The position numbers and the translations under genes are program-made. Shown piece after piece: positions 33,679 to 42,428 of a DNA stretch of 64,000 nucleotides. Numbering within the stretch: the first letter of the stretch is position 1; each line of letters begins with the position of its first letter. Under the pieces are notes generated by a model, which was given only the letters and a program-made list of their open reading frames with translations, did not search any database and had not been told where the DNA came from. The DNA comes from Nitratidesulfovibrio termitidis HI1 (GTDB taxonomy: Bacteria > Desulfobacterota > Desulfovibrionia > Desulfovibrionales > Desulfovibrionaceae), in assembly GCF_000504305.1 (NCBI RefSeq), contig NZ_KI632512.1, positions 1,796,250 to 1,860,249 on the forward strand, written 5' to 3'.

Positions 33679-34239
33679 ATGGAACAGAGATTCACATCCT
33701 TCGCCTACCGCGTGGGCCAGCTGCGCCGCCTGGTGCTGCTGCTGGCCATAGAGCGCATTACCCCCCTGGGGCCAATAGGCAAGGGGCAGATACCCTTTCT
33801 GGCCGAACTCTTTCAGGGCGGCGACGGCGTATCGCAGGAAGACCTGGCGGAAAAGCTGCACTTCGACAAGGGTGCCGCAGCCCGCTCGCTGGCCAAGCTG
33901 GAAGCCGCCGGGCTGGTGACCCGCACCGTGAACCCGCACAACCGCCGCCAACTGGTCATCACCCTGACCCCGCAAGCCGAAGCGCTTCGCACCCCCTTTC
34001 TGGCCACCCTGCGCGAACTGACGGAAACCATGGTGCGCGGATTCTCCGGCGATGAACGCGAGCAGGCCCTGGGCTTTCTGGACCGCATGATCGGCAACGT
34101 GCTGGCCGAGTTGGGCCGCCCGTGCCGGGCAGACAGGCCGGCCAGATCGGGCAGACAGGCAAGAACGGACAGACCGGGTACCCCCGGCACGACATACCCG
34201 ACTGGCCCGACTGGCCCGGCCTGTGGAGACGCGCAATGA
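33679..34239 (+). CDS. MarR-family transcriptional regulator with repeat-derived tail
   Basis: A 186-residue regulator. The winged helix is visible: GVSQEDLAEKLHFDKGAAARSLAKLEAAGLVTRTVNPHNRRQ (quoted in part: DKGAAARSLAKLEAAGLV is the recognition helix, NPHNRRQ the wing). Family members end near residue 145. Here about 40 more residues rich in Arg, Pro, Gly and Thr follow, coded by a degenerate GGCAGACAGG-type DNA tract, so the tail is probably not structured. The stop overlaps the MFS start (ATGA), implying that it controls this transporter. Confidence 0.9.
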   Translation: MEQRFTSFAYRVGQLRRLVLLLAIERITPLGPIGKGQIPFLAELFQGGDGVSQEDLAEKLHFDKGAAARSLAKLEAAGLVTRTVNPHNRRQLVITLTPQAEALRTPFLATLRELTETMVRGFSGDEREQALGFLDRMIGNVLAELGRPCRADRPARSGRQARTDRPGTPGTTYPTGPTGPACGDAQ

Positions 34240-35729
34240 GCCCCGCCTCCTTCCCCTTCCGCGATCCGGCGCACCGCGCCGCCACGCCCCGCCCGGCACC
34301 CGCGCCCGTATCGCGCGGGGCGGTGCTGTTCGTGGTCAGCACGTCCATGATCCTCATGCCGCTGATGATGTCCGCCGTGGGCGTATCGCTGCCCGCCATC
34401 GGGCGCGACCTTGCCGCCACGGCCATGCAGGTGGGCCTGGTGGAAACCACCTACGTCATGGCCCTTTCGGTGTTCCTGCTGATCATGGGCCGCCTTGGCG
34501 ACATCTTCGGGCGGCGCAGGCTGTTTCTGGCCGGGCTTGTGCTGTTCACCGCCATCACCGCCGTGCTCTCGCTGTCGCAGTCCATCCGCATGGTCATCGG
34601 CCTGCGCTTTCTGCAGGGCATGGGCGCGGCCATGATCGTGGCCAACAGCTTCGCCATCATGCTCGATGTATTCCCGCGCGAGGAGCGCGGCCGGGCCATC
34701 GGCATCGTTTCGGCGGCGGCCTATGCGGGCATTTCGTGCGGGCCGCTGATCGGGGGTTTTCTGACCACCCACTTCGGGTGGCGCTGGGTGTTCCTGATGG
34801 TGCTGCCCTTCGGCATCTCCGCGCTGCTGCTGGTGTTCACGCGGCTGCGCGGCGAATGGCGCTCGGCCAAGGGGGAACCCTTCGACCTGCGCGGCAGCCT
34901 GGTGTACGGCGGGGCCATCGTGCTGCTTACCCTGGGGTCGTCGCATCTGGACGAGGGCACATGGGCCTGGGGGGCGCTGGCGGGCGGACTGGCCTGCGGC
35001 GGGCTGTTCCTGTGGCTGGAATCACGCACCCCCTTTCCGCTGCTGGAAGTCACCCTGCTGTCGCGCAACCGGCTGTTCACGCTCAGTTGCCTGTCCGCGC
35101 TCATCAACTACGCCTCCACCTTCGGGGTGCTGTTCTTTCTGGGCCTGTACCTGCAATACGTGCGGGGGCTTACCCCTAGTGACGCGGGCCTGCTGATGAT
35201 CATCCAGCCGGTGATCCAGATGGTGCTTTCGCCCATCGGCGGGCGGCTGGCCGACCGCTTTCCCGCCGAACGGGTGGCCACCGTAGGCATGGTGCTGTGC
35301 GCCGTGGGCCTTGGCGTGGCCGCGTTCATCGGGCAGGACACCTCCACCACGCTCACCGTGGTGGTGCTGGTGCTGCTGGGCGTGGGCTACGGCCTGTTCG
35401 CCTCGCCCAATGCCAGCGCCATCGTGGGCAGCGTGGAGCCACGCCACCTGGGCGTGGCATCCGGCATGACCAGCACCATGCGCACCCTGGGCATGATGGC
35501 ATCCATGATCGTGGTGACCATCGTGTTTTCCGTGTTCATGGACGGGCAGCCGGTGTCGGCGGACACCCTGCCGGGCTTTCTGTCCTCCATGCGCACGGCG
35601 CTGTGGACCTTCTGCGCGCTGTGCGCGGTGGGGGTGCTGCTGTCGGTGGGACGGGTGCGGGGGAAGCGACAGGCGCAAACCGGCAACGCCCCTGACGATG
35701 CACCCTGCAAGGCTGACGGCGGTCGCTGA
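34236..35729 (+). CDS. DHA2-type major facilitator superfamily drug transporter
   Basis: A 497-residue inner-membrane exporter with about 14 hydrophobic helices. Motif A is GRLGDIFGRRRLF between helices 2 and 3, motif C-like AYAGISCGPLIGGFLT in helix 5, and RLADRFPAERV later. Likely a proton-driven multidrug or small-molecule exporter. It overlaps marR by four bases (ATGA), so expression is coupled to the repressor. The substrate is unknown. Confidence 0.93.
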   Translation: MSPASFPFRDPAHRAATPRPAPAPVSRGAVLFVVSTSMILMPLMMSAVGVSLPAIGRDLAATAMQVGLVETTYVMALSVFLLIMGRLGDIFGRRRLFLAGLVLFTAITAVLSLSQSIRMVIGLRFLQGMGAAMIVANSFAIMLDVFPREERGRAIGIVSAAAYAGISCGPLIGGFLTTHFGWRWVFLMVLPFGISALLLVFTRLRGEWRSAKGEPFDLRGSLVYGGAIVLLTLGSSHLDEGTWAWGALAGGLACGGLFLWLESRTPFPLLEVTLLSRNRLFTLSCLSALINYASTFGVLFFLGLYLQYVRGLTPSDAGLLMIIQPVIQMVLSPIGGRLADRFPAERVATVGMVLCAVGLGVAAFIGQDTSTTLTVVVLVLLGVGYGLFASPNASAIVGSVEPRHLGVASGMTSTMRTLGMMASMIVVTIVFSVFMDGQPVSADTLPGFLSSMRTALWTFCALCAVGVLLSVGRVRGKRQAQTGNAPDDAPCKADGGR

Positions 35730-35766
35730 CGCCATCTGACGCCATCTGGCGCCATCTGGCGCCAGC
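35727..35766 (+). repeat. Four tandem 10-nt repeats at the MFS stop codon
   Basis: TGACGCCATC twice, then TGGCGCCATC and TGGCGCCAGC. The first copy contains the stop codon. The spacer to rlmN (35767-36030) shows no other feature. Confidence 0.7.
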
Positions 35767-36030
35767 CCTGTTCACGACAGCCACGCGCCATCGCGCAGCA
35801 GGCGCGGTCAATGCGGCAGACATGATTCAATAACCGGCGGAACGGGTGGGGGGCTTCCCCTCGCGCCCGTTCCGCTGTATTGCCTGCGGGCCGCGCCTGC
35901 ATCCCGCGCATTCGCGGGGCGCGCATCCGTGCACATGCATCCGTGCCGCACATACTGGACGAACCCGCCGCGCGGGCTTACCCATACCGTCATGCCGCCC
36001 TTGCGGCCCAACCCTTGCCCCCCATCGAGC

Positions 36031-37149
36031 ATGATCGACATACTGAACCTGACCTACGACGAACTGGAAGCGTGGATGACCGACGAACTCGGCGAGCCGC
36101 GCTTTCGCGCCCGTCAGGTGTGGCAGTGGCTGTGGCAGAAGAATGCCCGGTCCTTCGACGCCATGACCAACGTTTCCAAGATCACCCGCGCCCGTCTGGC
36201 CGAGGTGGCGCGCATCACCTGGCCCGAAGTCCGCACCGTGAAGACCAGCAGCGACGGCACGGTGAAATTCCTGCTGGCCCTGGCCGACGGCGCGCTGGTG
36301 GAAACGGTGCTGATTCCCAGCGAATCGCGCGACGGCAAGGTGCGCATGACCCAGTGCCTGTCCTGCCAGGTGGGCTGCGCCATGGGCTGCACCTTTTGCA
36401 GCACGGGCAGCATGGGCTTTGAGCGCAACATGACCATGGCCGAGATTCTCGGGCAGGTGCTGGTGGCGCGCGAACACCTGGGCGACGACCGGCCCGATCA
36501 TCCCATCGTGCGCAACCTGGTGTTCATGGGCATGGGCGAACCGCTGCTGAACCTGAACGAAGTCATGCGTTCGCTGCGCACCCTCAACGACGAATTCGGG
36601 CTGTGCTTCTCGCCCCGGCGCATCACCGTGTCCACCTGCGGCATCGAAAAAGGTCTGCGCGAACTGGGCGAAAGCGGACTGGCCTTCCTGGCCGTGTCGC
36701 TGCACGCGCCCAATCAGGAGCTGCGGGCGCGCATCATGCCCCGCGCGGCGCGCTGGACCCTGGACGACCTGATGGCCGCGCTGGAATCGTACCCGCTGAA
36801 AACGCGCGAACGCATCACCTTCGAATACCTGCTGCTGGGCGGGGTGAACGATTCCATCGACCATGCCCGCGAACTGGTGCGCCTTGTCTCGCGCACCAAG
36901 GCCAAGCTGAACCTCATCGTGTACAACCCGGCGGAAGGGCTGCCCTACGAAGCCCCCAGCCAGGCGCGCATCCTGGCCTTCGAGCAGTACCTGTGGTCCA
37001 AGAACGTCACGGCCATCATCCGCAAGAGCAAGGGGCAGGACATCAAGGCCGCCTGCGGCCAGTTGAAGGCCTCGGAACTGGCAGGACTGGCGGAACTGGC
37101 GGAAGCTGGGGAAGGCGCGGCAGGCCCCGAAGACGAGGACGCGGAATAA
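36031..37149 (+). CDS. rlmN: Dual-specificity rRNA/tRNA adenine-C2 methyltransferase RlmN
   Basis: A 372-residue radical SAM enzyme methylating C2 of A2503 in 23S rRNA and A37 in some tRNAs. The iron-sulfur motif is CAMGCTFC (Cys 116, 120, 123), followed by GFERNMT. FMGMGEPLLN is the SAM-binding GGEP-like motif, and Cys 342 in AACGQL is the expected methyl-carrying cysteine. Length is normal. The frame is open upstream, but MIDILNLTYDELEAWM is the usual N-terminus. A strong terminator follows. Confidence 0.97.
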   Translation: MIDILNLTYDELEAWMTDELGEPRFRARQVWQWLWQKNARSFDAMTNVSKITRARLAEVARITWPEVRTVKTSSDGTVKFLLALADGALVETVLIPSESRDGKVRMTQCLSCQVGCAMGCTFCSTGSMGFERNMTMAEILGQVLVAREHLGDDRPDHPIVRNLVFMGMGEPLLNLNEVMRSLRTLNDEFGLCFSPRRITVSTCGIEKGLRELGESGLAFLAVSLHAPNQELRARIMPRAARWTLDDLMAALESYPLKTRERITFEYLLLGGVNDSIDHARELVRLVSRTKAKLNLIVYNPAEGLPYEAPSQARILAFEQYLWSKNVTAIIRKSKGQDIKAACGQLKASELAGLAELAEAGEGAAGPEDEDAE

Positions 37150-37200
37150 GTCTGCCCGCAGCGGGGGCCGTGCCAACGACGCCACATATTCACGACGCGA

Positions 37201-37229
37201 AAAAGCCCGGCCTTTCGGCCGGGCTTTTT
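37201..37229 (+). terminator. Rho-independent terminator after rlmN
   Basis: AAAAGCCCGGCC, loop TTTC, GGCCGGGCTTTTT. Twelve perfect pairs with A and T runs on both sides, so it can work in both directions. Confidence 0.93.
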
Positions 37230-37417
37230 CGTTACCCGTTCGCTGTCCGCCAAACCCACGCGCGGAGAAGAATGCCGGACGCGCCGCACGGTGGCACGGA
37301 CATGATCGGGTACGCCGCAGCGGATGGGCAAGGCGGACGCGGACCAAGATGATCGAATCGTGCCGGGCTGGTCTGGCACGGGCAATCACCTCGGCGCGTT
37401 ACGGCATGCGGGCACGG

Positions 37418-38383
37418 TCACGGCGCTGCCGCGCGCGCCTCGTCCACTTCCCGCGCCGCCGCCACCTCCAGCATCCGTTCCAGCATGCCGCGCTGCCGAT
37501 CTCCCTGCCGCACGAACGCGCCACCCACCAGAAGCTCGTCATCTTCGCGTCGGGCCGATTCCACGCGCAGGGCGAACAGGGTCCAGCCCCTGCCGTCTGC
37601 CATGGGCAAGGCCAGTTCGCACAGCGCGCCCTCCGTGCCTTCCAGCCACGGGCACAGCGACTCGCCCTGGCCGGAAAGCTGGACGCCGTATGGCGACAGC
37701 CGGTGCACCCGCACCGGGGCGGGCATGACCTGGCTGCCCAGCGGGCGCAGGTGGGCCGGGTGCGACACCGCCACGCCCGCGTCGGGGGGCGGCGCCTCGC
37801 ACACGCAGGGGGCCATCATTTCCGCGTCGGGGGGCAGCCCCCGGCAGAACCGGGATTCGTCGGCGCTGTTCCACACCTCCACGGCCAGCGGCGCGGAAAG
37901 CGCCCCCGGCCCGGTGCGTCCGCAGCGGCGGCACCCCACCAGATGCAGCACGCCGTCATGCAGCAGCCAGACATCTCGGCTGCCGCAGGTGCAGCAACGC
38001 GCCTTGACGATGCCATCGGCACCGCTGGCGCCACCAGTAGTGGAACCTTCGCTCTGTGTGGCTATCGCATCGAGTTGATCGGGCAACGCCCGATGCGCCG
38101 TGGCCCGCGCAGCCTCCTCGGCCAACGGCAATGCGGCACGCAATTGCCGGTCCTCGCGCCGCCGGTCGTCCTGACGGCGATCTTCCCGGCGACGATCTTC
38201 CTGATGGCGTTCATCCTGACGGCGTTCATCTGGCCAGTGGGCGACCGGTGCATGCACATCCGGATGTCGCTCATCAGGATGCGCTGCCGCCGCCCCGTCC
38301 GTTCCGGCAAGGCCGATGCGCGCGTCGGGCGCATCCTCCACTGTCACGGCGGGCATCCCCCCCGCCGTCCGTTCCGTGCTCAT
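37418..38383 (-). CDS. PilZ-like protein with zinc ribbon and charged pentapeptide repeats
   Basis: A 321-residue protein, not assigned to a known gene. Residues 52-80 are about six tandem pentapeptides of the type [DE][DE]R[RH][QR], coded by 15-nt DNA repeats. A Cys cluster (C130, C131, C133, C151, C154) forms a zinc-ribbon-like unit. Residues about 225-310 resemble PilZ (VHRLSPYGVQLSGQ..., LALPMADGRGW..., LRVESARREDDELLVGGAFV), a c-di-GMP-binding fold, but the RxxxR motif is not evident. GGAGG lies before ATG 38383. Function uncertain. Confidence 0.65.
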   Translation of the reverse strand: MSTERTAGGMPAVTVEDAPDARIGLAGTDGAAAAHPDERHPDVHAPVAHWPDERRQDERHQEDRRREDRRQDDRRREDRQLRAALPLAEEAARATAHRALPDQLDAIATQSEGSTTGGASGADGIVKARCCTCGSRDVWLLHDGVLHLVGCRRCGRTGPGALSAPLAVEVWNSADESRFCRGLPPDAEMMAPCVCEAPPPDAGVAVSHPAHLRPLGSQVMPAPVRVHRLSPYGVQLSGQGESLCPWLEGTEGALCELALPMADGRGWTLFALRVESARREDDELLVGGAFVRQGDRQRGMLERMLEVAAAREVDEARAAAP

Positions 38384-38524
38384 GCAGACCTCCACCCACC
38401 GGTCCCGCCGGTGATCGGCGGCGCAGCCCCCCGCGCCATTGCCGCCCGCATCCGCACCTTGCGTTCCGCCTGCCCCGCCCCCGAACTGCCTGGAACGTCA
38501 GGCACTCCGGGCGCACCGGCCGTC

Positions 38525-39820
38525 CTACACGGACGCGCGAAACACCCGTTCCACCCGTTCCGCCGCCAGTTGCAGCGGGCGGGGATATTCCTTGGCCAGT
38601 TGCACCAGACGCCCCACGTCGCCTGCGGCCACGCCCCAGTGGGACAGTCCGGCGGGCGCGCCCCAATGCAGGAACAGCGCACGCAGCAGCAGCGCGCAAC
38701 GTTCCGGGGCGTCCCGGTCGCCAGCGGGCAGGGCCGACGGGTTGCCGTCCTCGCCCGGCTCGGCCAGGGCCTCGGCCACCGTGGTTTCCAGCGCCGCCGC
38801 CAGTCTGCGCATGGCCGGGGCCTTGTCCTGTGCCACTTCTTCCATCCAGCACGGATAGATGACGGCCAGGGCCATCCCGTGCGGCACATGCGGATGCAGG
38901 CCGCTGACCGCGTGTTCCAGCGCGTGCGATTCCCACGACCCGGCACCCAGCCCCACCCCGGTCAGGCCGGACAGCCCCACGCCCGATGCCCAGGCCAGCG
39001 CCTCGCGCGCCTCCGTGTCATGGGCATCGGCACGCAGGCGCGTGGCGGCCCGCACGATGGTGCGCAGCAGGGCCTCGTTCTGGGCCAGCACCGCCTCTTC
39101 GGCAAAAAAGGGAAGTTCCGTGTCCTTGCGCCTGACACCAGCCGGGGCGGACGCGGCGGGCGTGCCCACCACCGAAAATTCCAGCACATGGCTCATGGCG
39201 TCCGCCGCGCCGTTCACGGTCAGGTGCCAGGGCAGCCCCTGCTGGAAGCTCACATCCACGAAGGTTGCCACCGGCGACGGGCAGCGCATGCCCCACTTGT
39301 GGCCCGACGCGCCCCGGGTGATCACGGCGTTGCCGTTCATTTCCGATCCGGTGCCGGACAGGATGGACACCGCGAACACCGGCAGCGAACGGGTGACCGG
39401 CTTGCGCTCGGCAAAGGGACTCCACGGGTCGCGCCCTTCGGCCAGCAGGGGCACCAGGGCCGCAGCCGCCTTGGTGGCGTCGATGACGCTGCCGCCGCCG
39501 ATGGCCACAAACCCCGTCCCGCCGCCGTTGGGGGAAATGCCGGCGTGCCCTTCCGCTCCCGTGCCCGCCGCCGCGGCGATGCGCAGCACGGTGCCCAGAT
39601 CCGGGTTTGCCGTCACGCCCCACACCTCGCTGCGGCGCACGTCCGCTGCGCTCAGGGACGCCACGGCCTGGTCGTACGCGCCCACGCGGCGCGCCGCCTC
39701 GCCGCCGCCCACCAGCACCACATGGTCGAGCCCGGCCGCGCGTACCCGCGCGCCAAGCCCGGCCAGAACGCCGGGGCCGAAACGGACCTCCACCGGGTTG
39801 TGATAGACGAAATCCTTCAT
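38525..39820 (-). CDS. Iron-containing alcohol dehydrogenase
   Basis: A 431-residue group III alcohol dehydrogenase of the BDH/YqhD-like branch. MKDFVYHNPVEVRFGPGVL is the usual start (quoted in part), GGGSVIDATKA the nucleotide-binding block, SGTGSEMNGNAVIT the next, and HALEHAVSGLHPHVPHGMALAV holds the metal His residues. It converts an aldehyde and alcohol pair with NAD(P)H; substrate unknown. AAGGA stands 6 bases before the ATG. A 430-residue length is slightly over family average because of an Ala/Glu-rich part near residue 345. Confidence 0.92.
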   Translation of the reverse strand: MKDFVYHNPVEVRFGPGVLAGLGARVRAAGLDHVVLVGGGEAARRVGAYDQAVASLSAADVRRSEVWGVTANPDLGTVLRIAAAAGTGAEGHAGISPNGGGTGFVAIGGGSVIDATKAAAALVPLLAEGRDPWSPFAERKPVTRSLPVFAVSILSGTGSEMNGNAVITRGASGHKWGMRCPSPVATFVDVSFQQGLPWHLTVNGAADAMSHVLEFSVVGTPAASAPAGVRRKDTELPFFAEEAVLAQNEALLRTIVRAATRLRADAHDTEAREALAWASGVGLSGLTGVGLGAGSWESHALEHAVSGLHPHVPHGMALAVIYPCWMEEVAQDKAPAMRRLAAALETTVAEALAEPGEDGNPSALPAGDRDAPERCALLLRALFLHWGAPAGLSHWGVAAGDVGRLVQLAKEYPRPLQLAAERVERVFRASV

Positions 39821-40134
39821 GGCTGTTCCTTCTGCGCCGCGCACCGGTCCGGCCCGATCCAATCCGGCCCGATCCGACCCGACCCGGCCCCGGCTTCCGC
39901 GCCGTCCATTGCCGTCCCTTGCCGTTGATGGCCGGACCAGCGAGGCGAGGCGCGGAAATGCTTGCGGGAGCCTGCGGACCCAGCGGGACGGCGGATGCCG
40001 TACCCTGTGCATAGCGCATGAGTTTGTCGGAATGGCGTCGGCCGCAACGCGCCGTCGTTGTTTACGCCCTGCGGGCAGCACTCGCGAAATGTGGCCGCCG
40101 GACAAGCGGCCCTCGCACGGCCTTTGCGACCACC
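39821..40134. other. 314-bp spacer with short degenerate repeats
   Basis: Between the alcohol dehydrogenase start and the umuC stop. It holds a tract of CCGGCCCGATCC / GACCCGACCCGG-like units (about 39850-39900), no gene and no clear terminator. Confidence 0.4.
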
Positions 40135-41583
40135 TTACCTGCACAGCGCCTCGGCCAGTTCGTCCCATGCCGTGGTGCGGCGCGGTGAACGGAACCGCTG
40201 GCGCATGTGCCACGGGGCCTTGTCGTCCAGCCCCTCTGCCGCGTGGCGCAGCTTGCCGCGTCCGTACCGGGCGTTGATCCGGTCGGCCACGGCCATCAGC
40301 CGCTCGCGCGCGGCGTCGCGTTCCGCCGTGCCGTCGGCCAGGGCCAGCAGGCTGCCCTGCCGGGTGTCGGCCCGTTCCAGGCCGTACAGCATCACCCCGG
40401 CCTTGGCGTAGGGATACCCCGGACGAAAGACGCGGTCGAGCCCTTCATGCGCCAGACGGATGAACACCACGCTGTCCGCCGTGGGTACCGGCAGGGGCAA
40501 GGACACGCCGTCGTCGCAGCGCAGGGCCGCCTCTTCGTCGTGGCGGGCGGTGCGCACGTGCACGGCCAGTCCCCCGGCCACCAGCCCGGCCCGGCGCAGC
40601 TTGGCCCCGGCCAGGGCGGCGTGGGTGGCCAGGGCCTCGCGCAGCATGGCCACGTCGGTGATGCGCCCGGCGAACGAGCGCGAGGACACCACCGTGTGGC
40701 GGGGCGAGGGCGGCTCGCCCTGCTCCTCTGCCCCGATGCACGGCACGCCGCGCAACTCCAGCACGGTGCGCAGCCCGGTGACGCTCATGCGCCGCCGCAC
40801 CCAGTCGTCGCCCGCATCGCGCAACGCACGGGCCGTGACGATGCCCGCCCCGCGCAGCATGCCCGCCAGCCGCCGCCCCACGCCCCACACCGCTTCCACC
40901 GGCAGCGAACCGAGCAGTTCGTCCACGCCCATGCCCAGTACCTCGCGGCTGCGAGCCAGATCGAACACCCCCTGGCAGTGCGGGGTGCGCTTGGCCACCC
41001 GCCCGGCGATCTTGGCCAGGGTGCGGGTGGGGGCGATGCCCACGGAAATGGGAATGCCCGTCCAGCGGGTCACCCGTTCGCGCAGGGCGCGGCCCACTGC
41101 GACGGGGTCGGTGGCCAGCGGCCCGCGCAGGGGCAGAAAGGCCTCGTCGATGGAGTACACCTCCACCTCGGGGGCCAGGGTGCCGAGGGTACGCATGACC
41201 CGGCTGGATAGGTCGCCGTACAGGGCGTAGTTGGAGGAAAAGATGGACACCCCCAGCCGCAGCAGTTCGCGCCGCACCTTGAAGGCCGGTGCGCCCATTT
41301 CCACACCCAGGGCCTTGGCCTCGTCCGAGCGCGAGATGATGCACCCGTCATTGTTGGACAGCACCACGATGGGCTTGCCGCGCAGGTCGGGCCGGAACAG
41401 CCGCTCGCACGAGGCGTAGAAGTTGTTGCAGTCCACCAGCGCCCACAGCTGCCCCGCGAAACCGGAAGAGCCGGGGGTACCGGCAGCGCTGGCGGGATTG
41501 GGGGGATTGAGGGAAATGGAAGATGGCGACGCGGCAGAATCAGGTGGAACCTGCCGGGAAGGCAGAAGGGCGGGGCTGGGCAT
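40135..41583 (-). CDS. umuC: Y-family DNA polymerase UmuC
   Basis: Catalytic subunit of a translesion polymerase V-type enzyme, 482 residues. LVDCNNFYASCERLFRPDL is the N-terminal active-site block, IVVLSNNDGCIISRSDEAK the fingers, and VYSIDEAFL the catalytic Asp-Glu pair. IAPTRTLAKIAGRVAKR and helix-hairpin-helix GVGRRLAGMLRGAGI follow. About 45 Pro/Ser/Ala-rich residues precede the core; true UmuC starts near LWALVDCNN, so a later start is possible. It follows umuD by 141 bp on the same strand. Confidence 0.95.
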   Translation of the reverse strand: MPSPALLPSRQVPPDSAASPSSISLNPPNPASAAGTPGSSGFAGQLWALVDCNNFYASCERLFRPDLRGKPIVVLSNNDGCIISRSDEAKALGVEMGAPAFKVRRELLRLGVSIFSSNYALYGDLSSRVMRTLGTLAPEVEVYSIDEAFLPLRGPLATDPVAVGRALRERVTRWTGIPISVGIAPTRTLAKIAGRVAKRTPHCQGVFDLARSREVLGMGVDELLGSLPVEAVWGVGRRLAGMLRGAGIVTARALRDAGDDWVRRRMSVTGLRTVLELRGVPCIGAEEQGEPPSPRHTVVSSRSFAGRITDVAMLREALATHAALAGAKLRRAGLVAGGLAVHVRTARHDEEAALRCDDGVSLPLPVPTADSVVFIRLAHEGLDRVFRPGYPYAKAGVMLYGLERADTRQGSLLALADGTAERDAARERLMAVADRINARYGRGKLRHAAEGLDDKAPWHMRQRFRSPRRTTAWDELAEALCR

Positions 41584-41724
41584 GGCGGATTGCCGTTGGA
41601 CCTGTGGCGGGCGAGCGCAGGCCGCGCCGTTGCTTGGGGATGGTTTGGGTGCGCGGGTCCGGCGTCCGCGCCGCGCATCGGCAACTTCCCGGACGGTGCC
41701 GAATCGGGGTGGCAGTGGCCCCCT

Positions 41725-42168
41725 CTACAGGGCGTGCACCACGTAGGTCACCACGCCCCAGACGTGCACGTCGTCCCGCCCGGTGATGTCCAGCGGCTCG
41801 TAGTCCGGGTTTTCCGGCAGCAGCACCACCCGGCCCGCGCGCAGATGCAGGCGCTTGACGGTAAGTTCCCCGTCCACGGCCACGATGGCCACCTTGTTGT
41901 GTACGGGCTCCACCGCCCGGTCCACCACCAGCAGGTCGCCGTCGTGGATGCCCGCGCCAATCATGGACTGGCCTTGCGCCCGCAGGAAAAAGGTGGCCTC
42001 CGGATGGCGGATCAGGTGTTCCGCGATGTCCAGCGGCCTGTCCAGATAATCGTCGGCGGGCGAGGGAAAGCCCGCCGCCACCCGCGCCAGCAACAGGGGG
42101 CAGGTCACGGACGCGCGCGGCGCAGCGCTGGCCGGGAAAACGGGGGAAACGGGACAACCGGTGGGCAT
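41725..42168 (-). CDS. umuD: UmuD-like S24 self-cleaving protease
   Basis: A 147-residue LexA-fold peptidase; after RecA-stimulated self-cleavage it becomes the UmuD' subunit of polymerase V. Cleavage site AAG-FPSPADDY is present. Catalytic Ser 68 (GQSMIG) and Lys 105 (ELTVKRL) are 37 residues apart, the same spacing as E. coli Ser60/Lys97. AGGAGGT precedes ATG 42168. It is the promoter-proximal gene of umuDC. Confidence 0.95.
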   Translation of the reverse strand: MPTGCPVSPVFPASAAPRASVTCPLLLARVAAGFPSPADDYLDRPLDIAEHLIRHPEATFFLRAQGQSMIGAGIHDGDLLVVDRAVEPVHNKVAIVAVDGELTVKRLHLRAGRVVLLPENPDYEPLDITGRDDVHVWGVVTYVVHAL

Positions 42169-42428
42169 GGGACCTCCTGTGCTGGGGCCAGCATCCCGAA
42201 GGCTGACCGTTTGCGGAACTGCGGGGACCCGGCTACCATAGGCCGCGCGCAAGAGGGCCACAACGTGGCCCCGCACCTCCGGACGGCCCCATTCCGGACG
42301 GAGGCAGGAGGCGCTCCGGCTGATCCGGAAGGGTGCGCAACCCCGGTCATGATGCATGACGTCCCGCCCAAAACGACGGCAAGAGAAAATCCAGAAAAAA
42401 TTCAATACTGCGTTTTTACAACATTTTC

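Noticed and set aside
42169-42428. LexA operator for umuDC
   Set aside because: I looked for a palindromic box of known LexA types near the umuD start and found none I could support.
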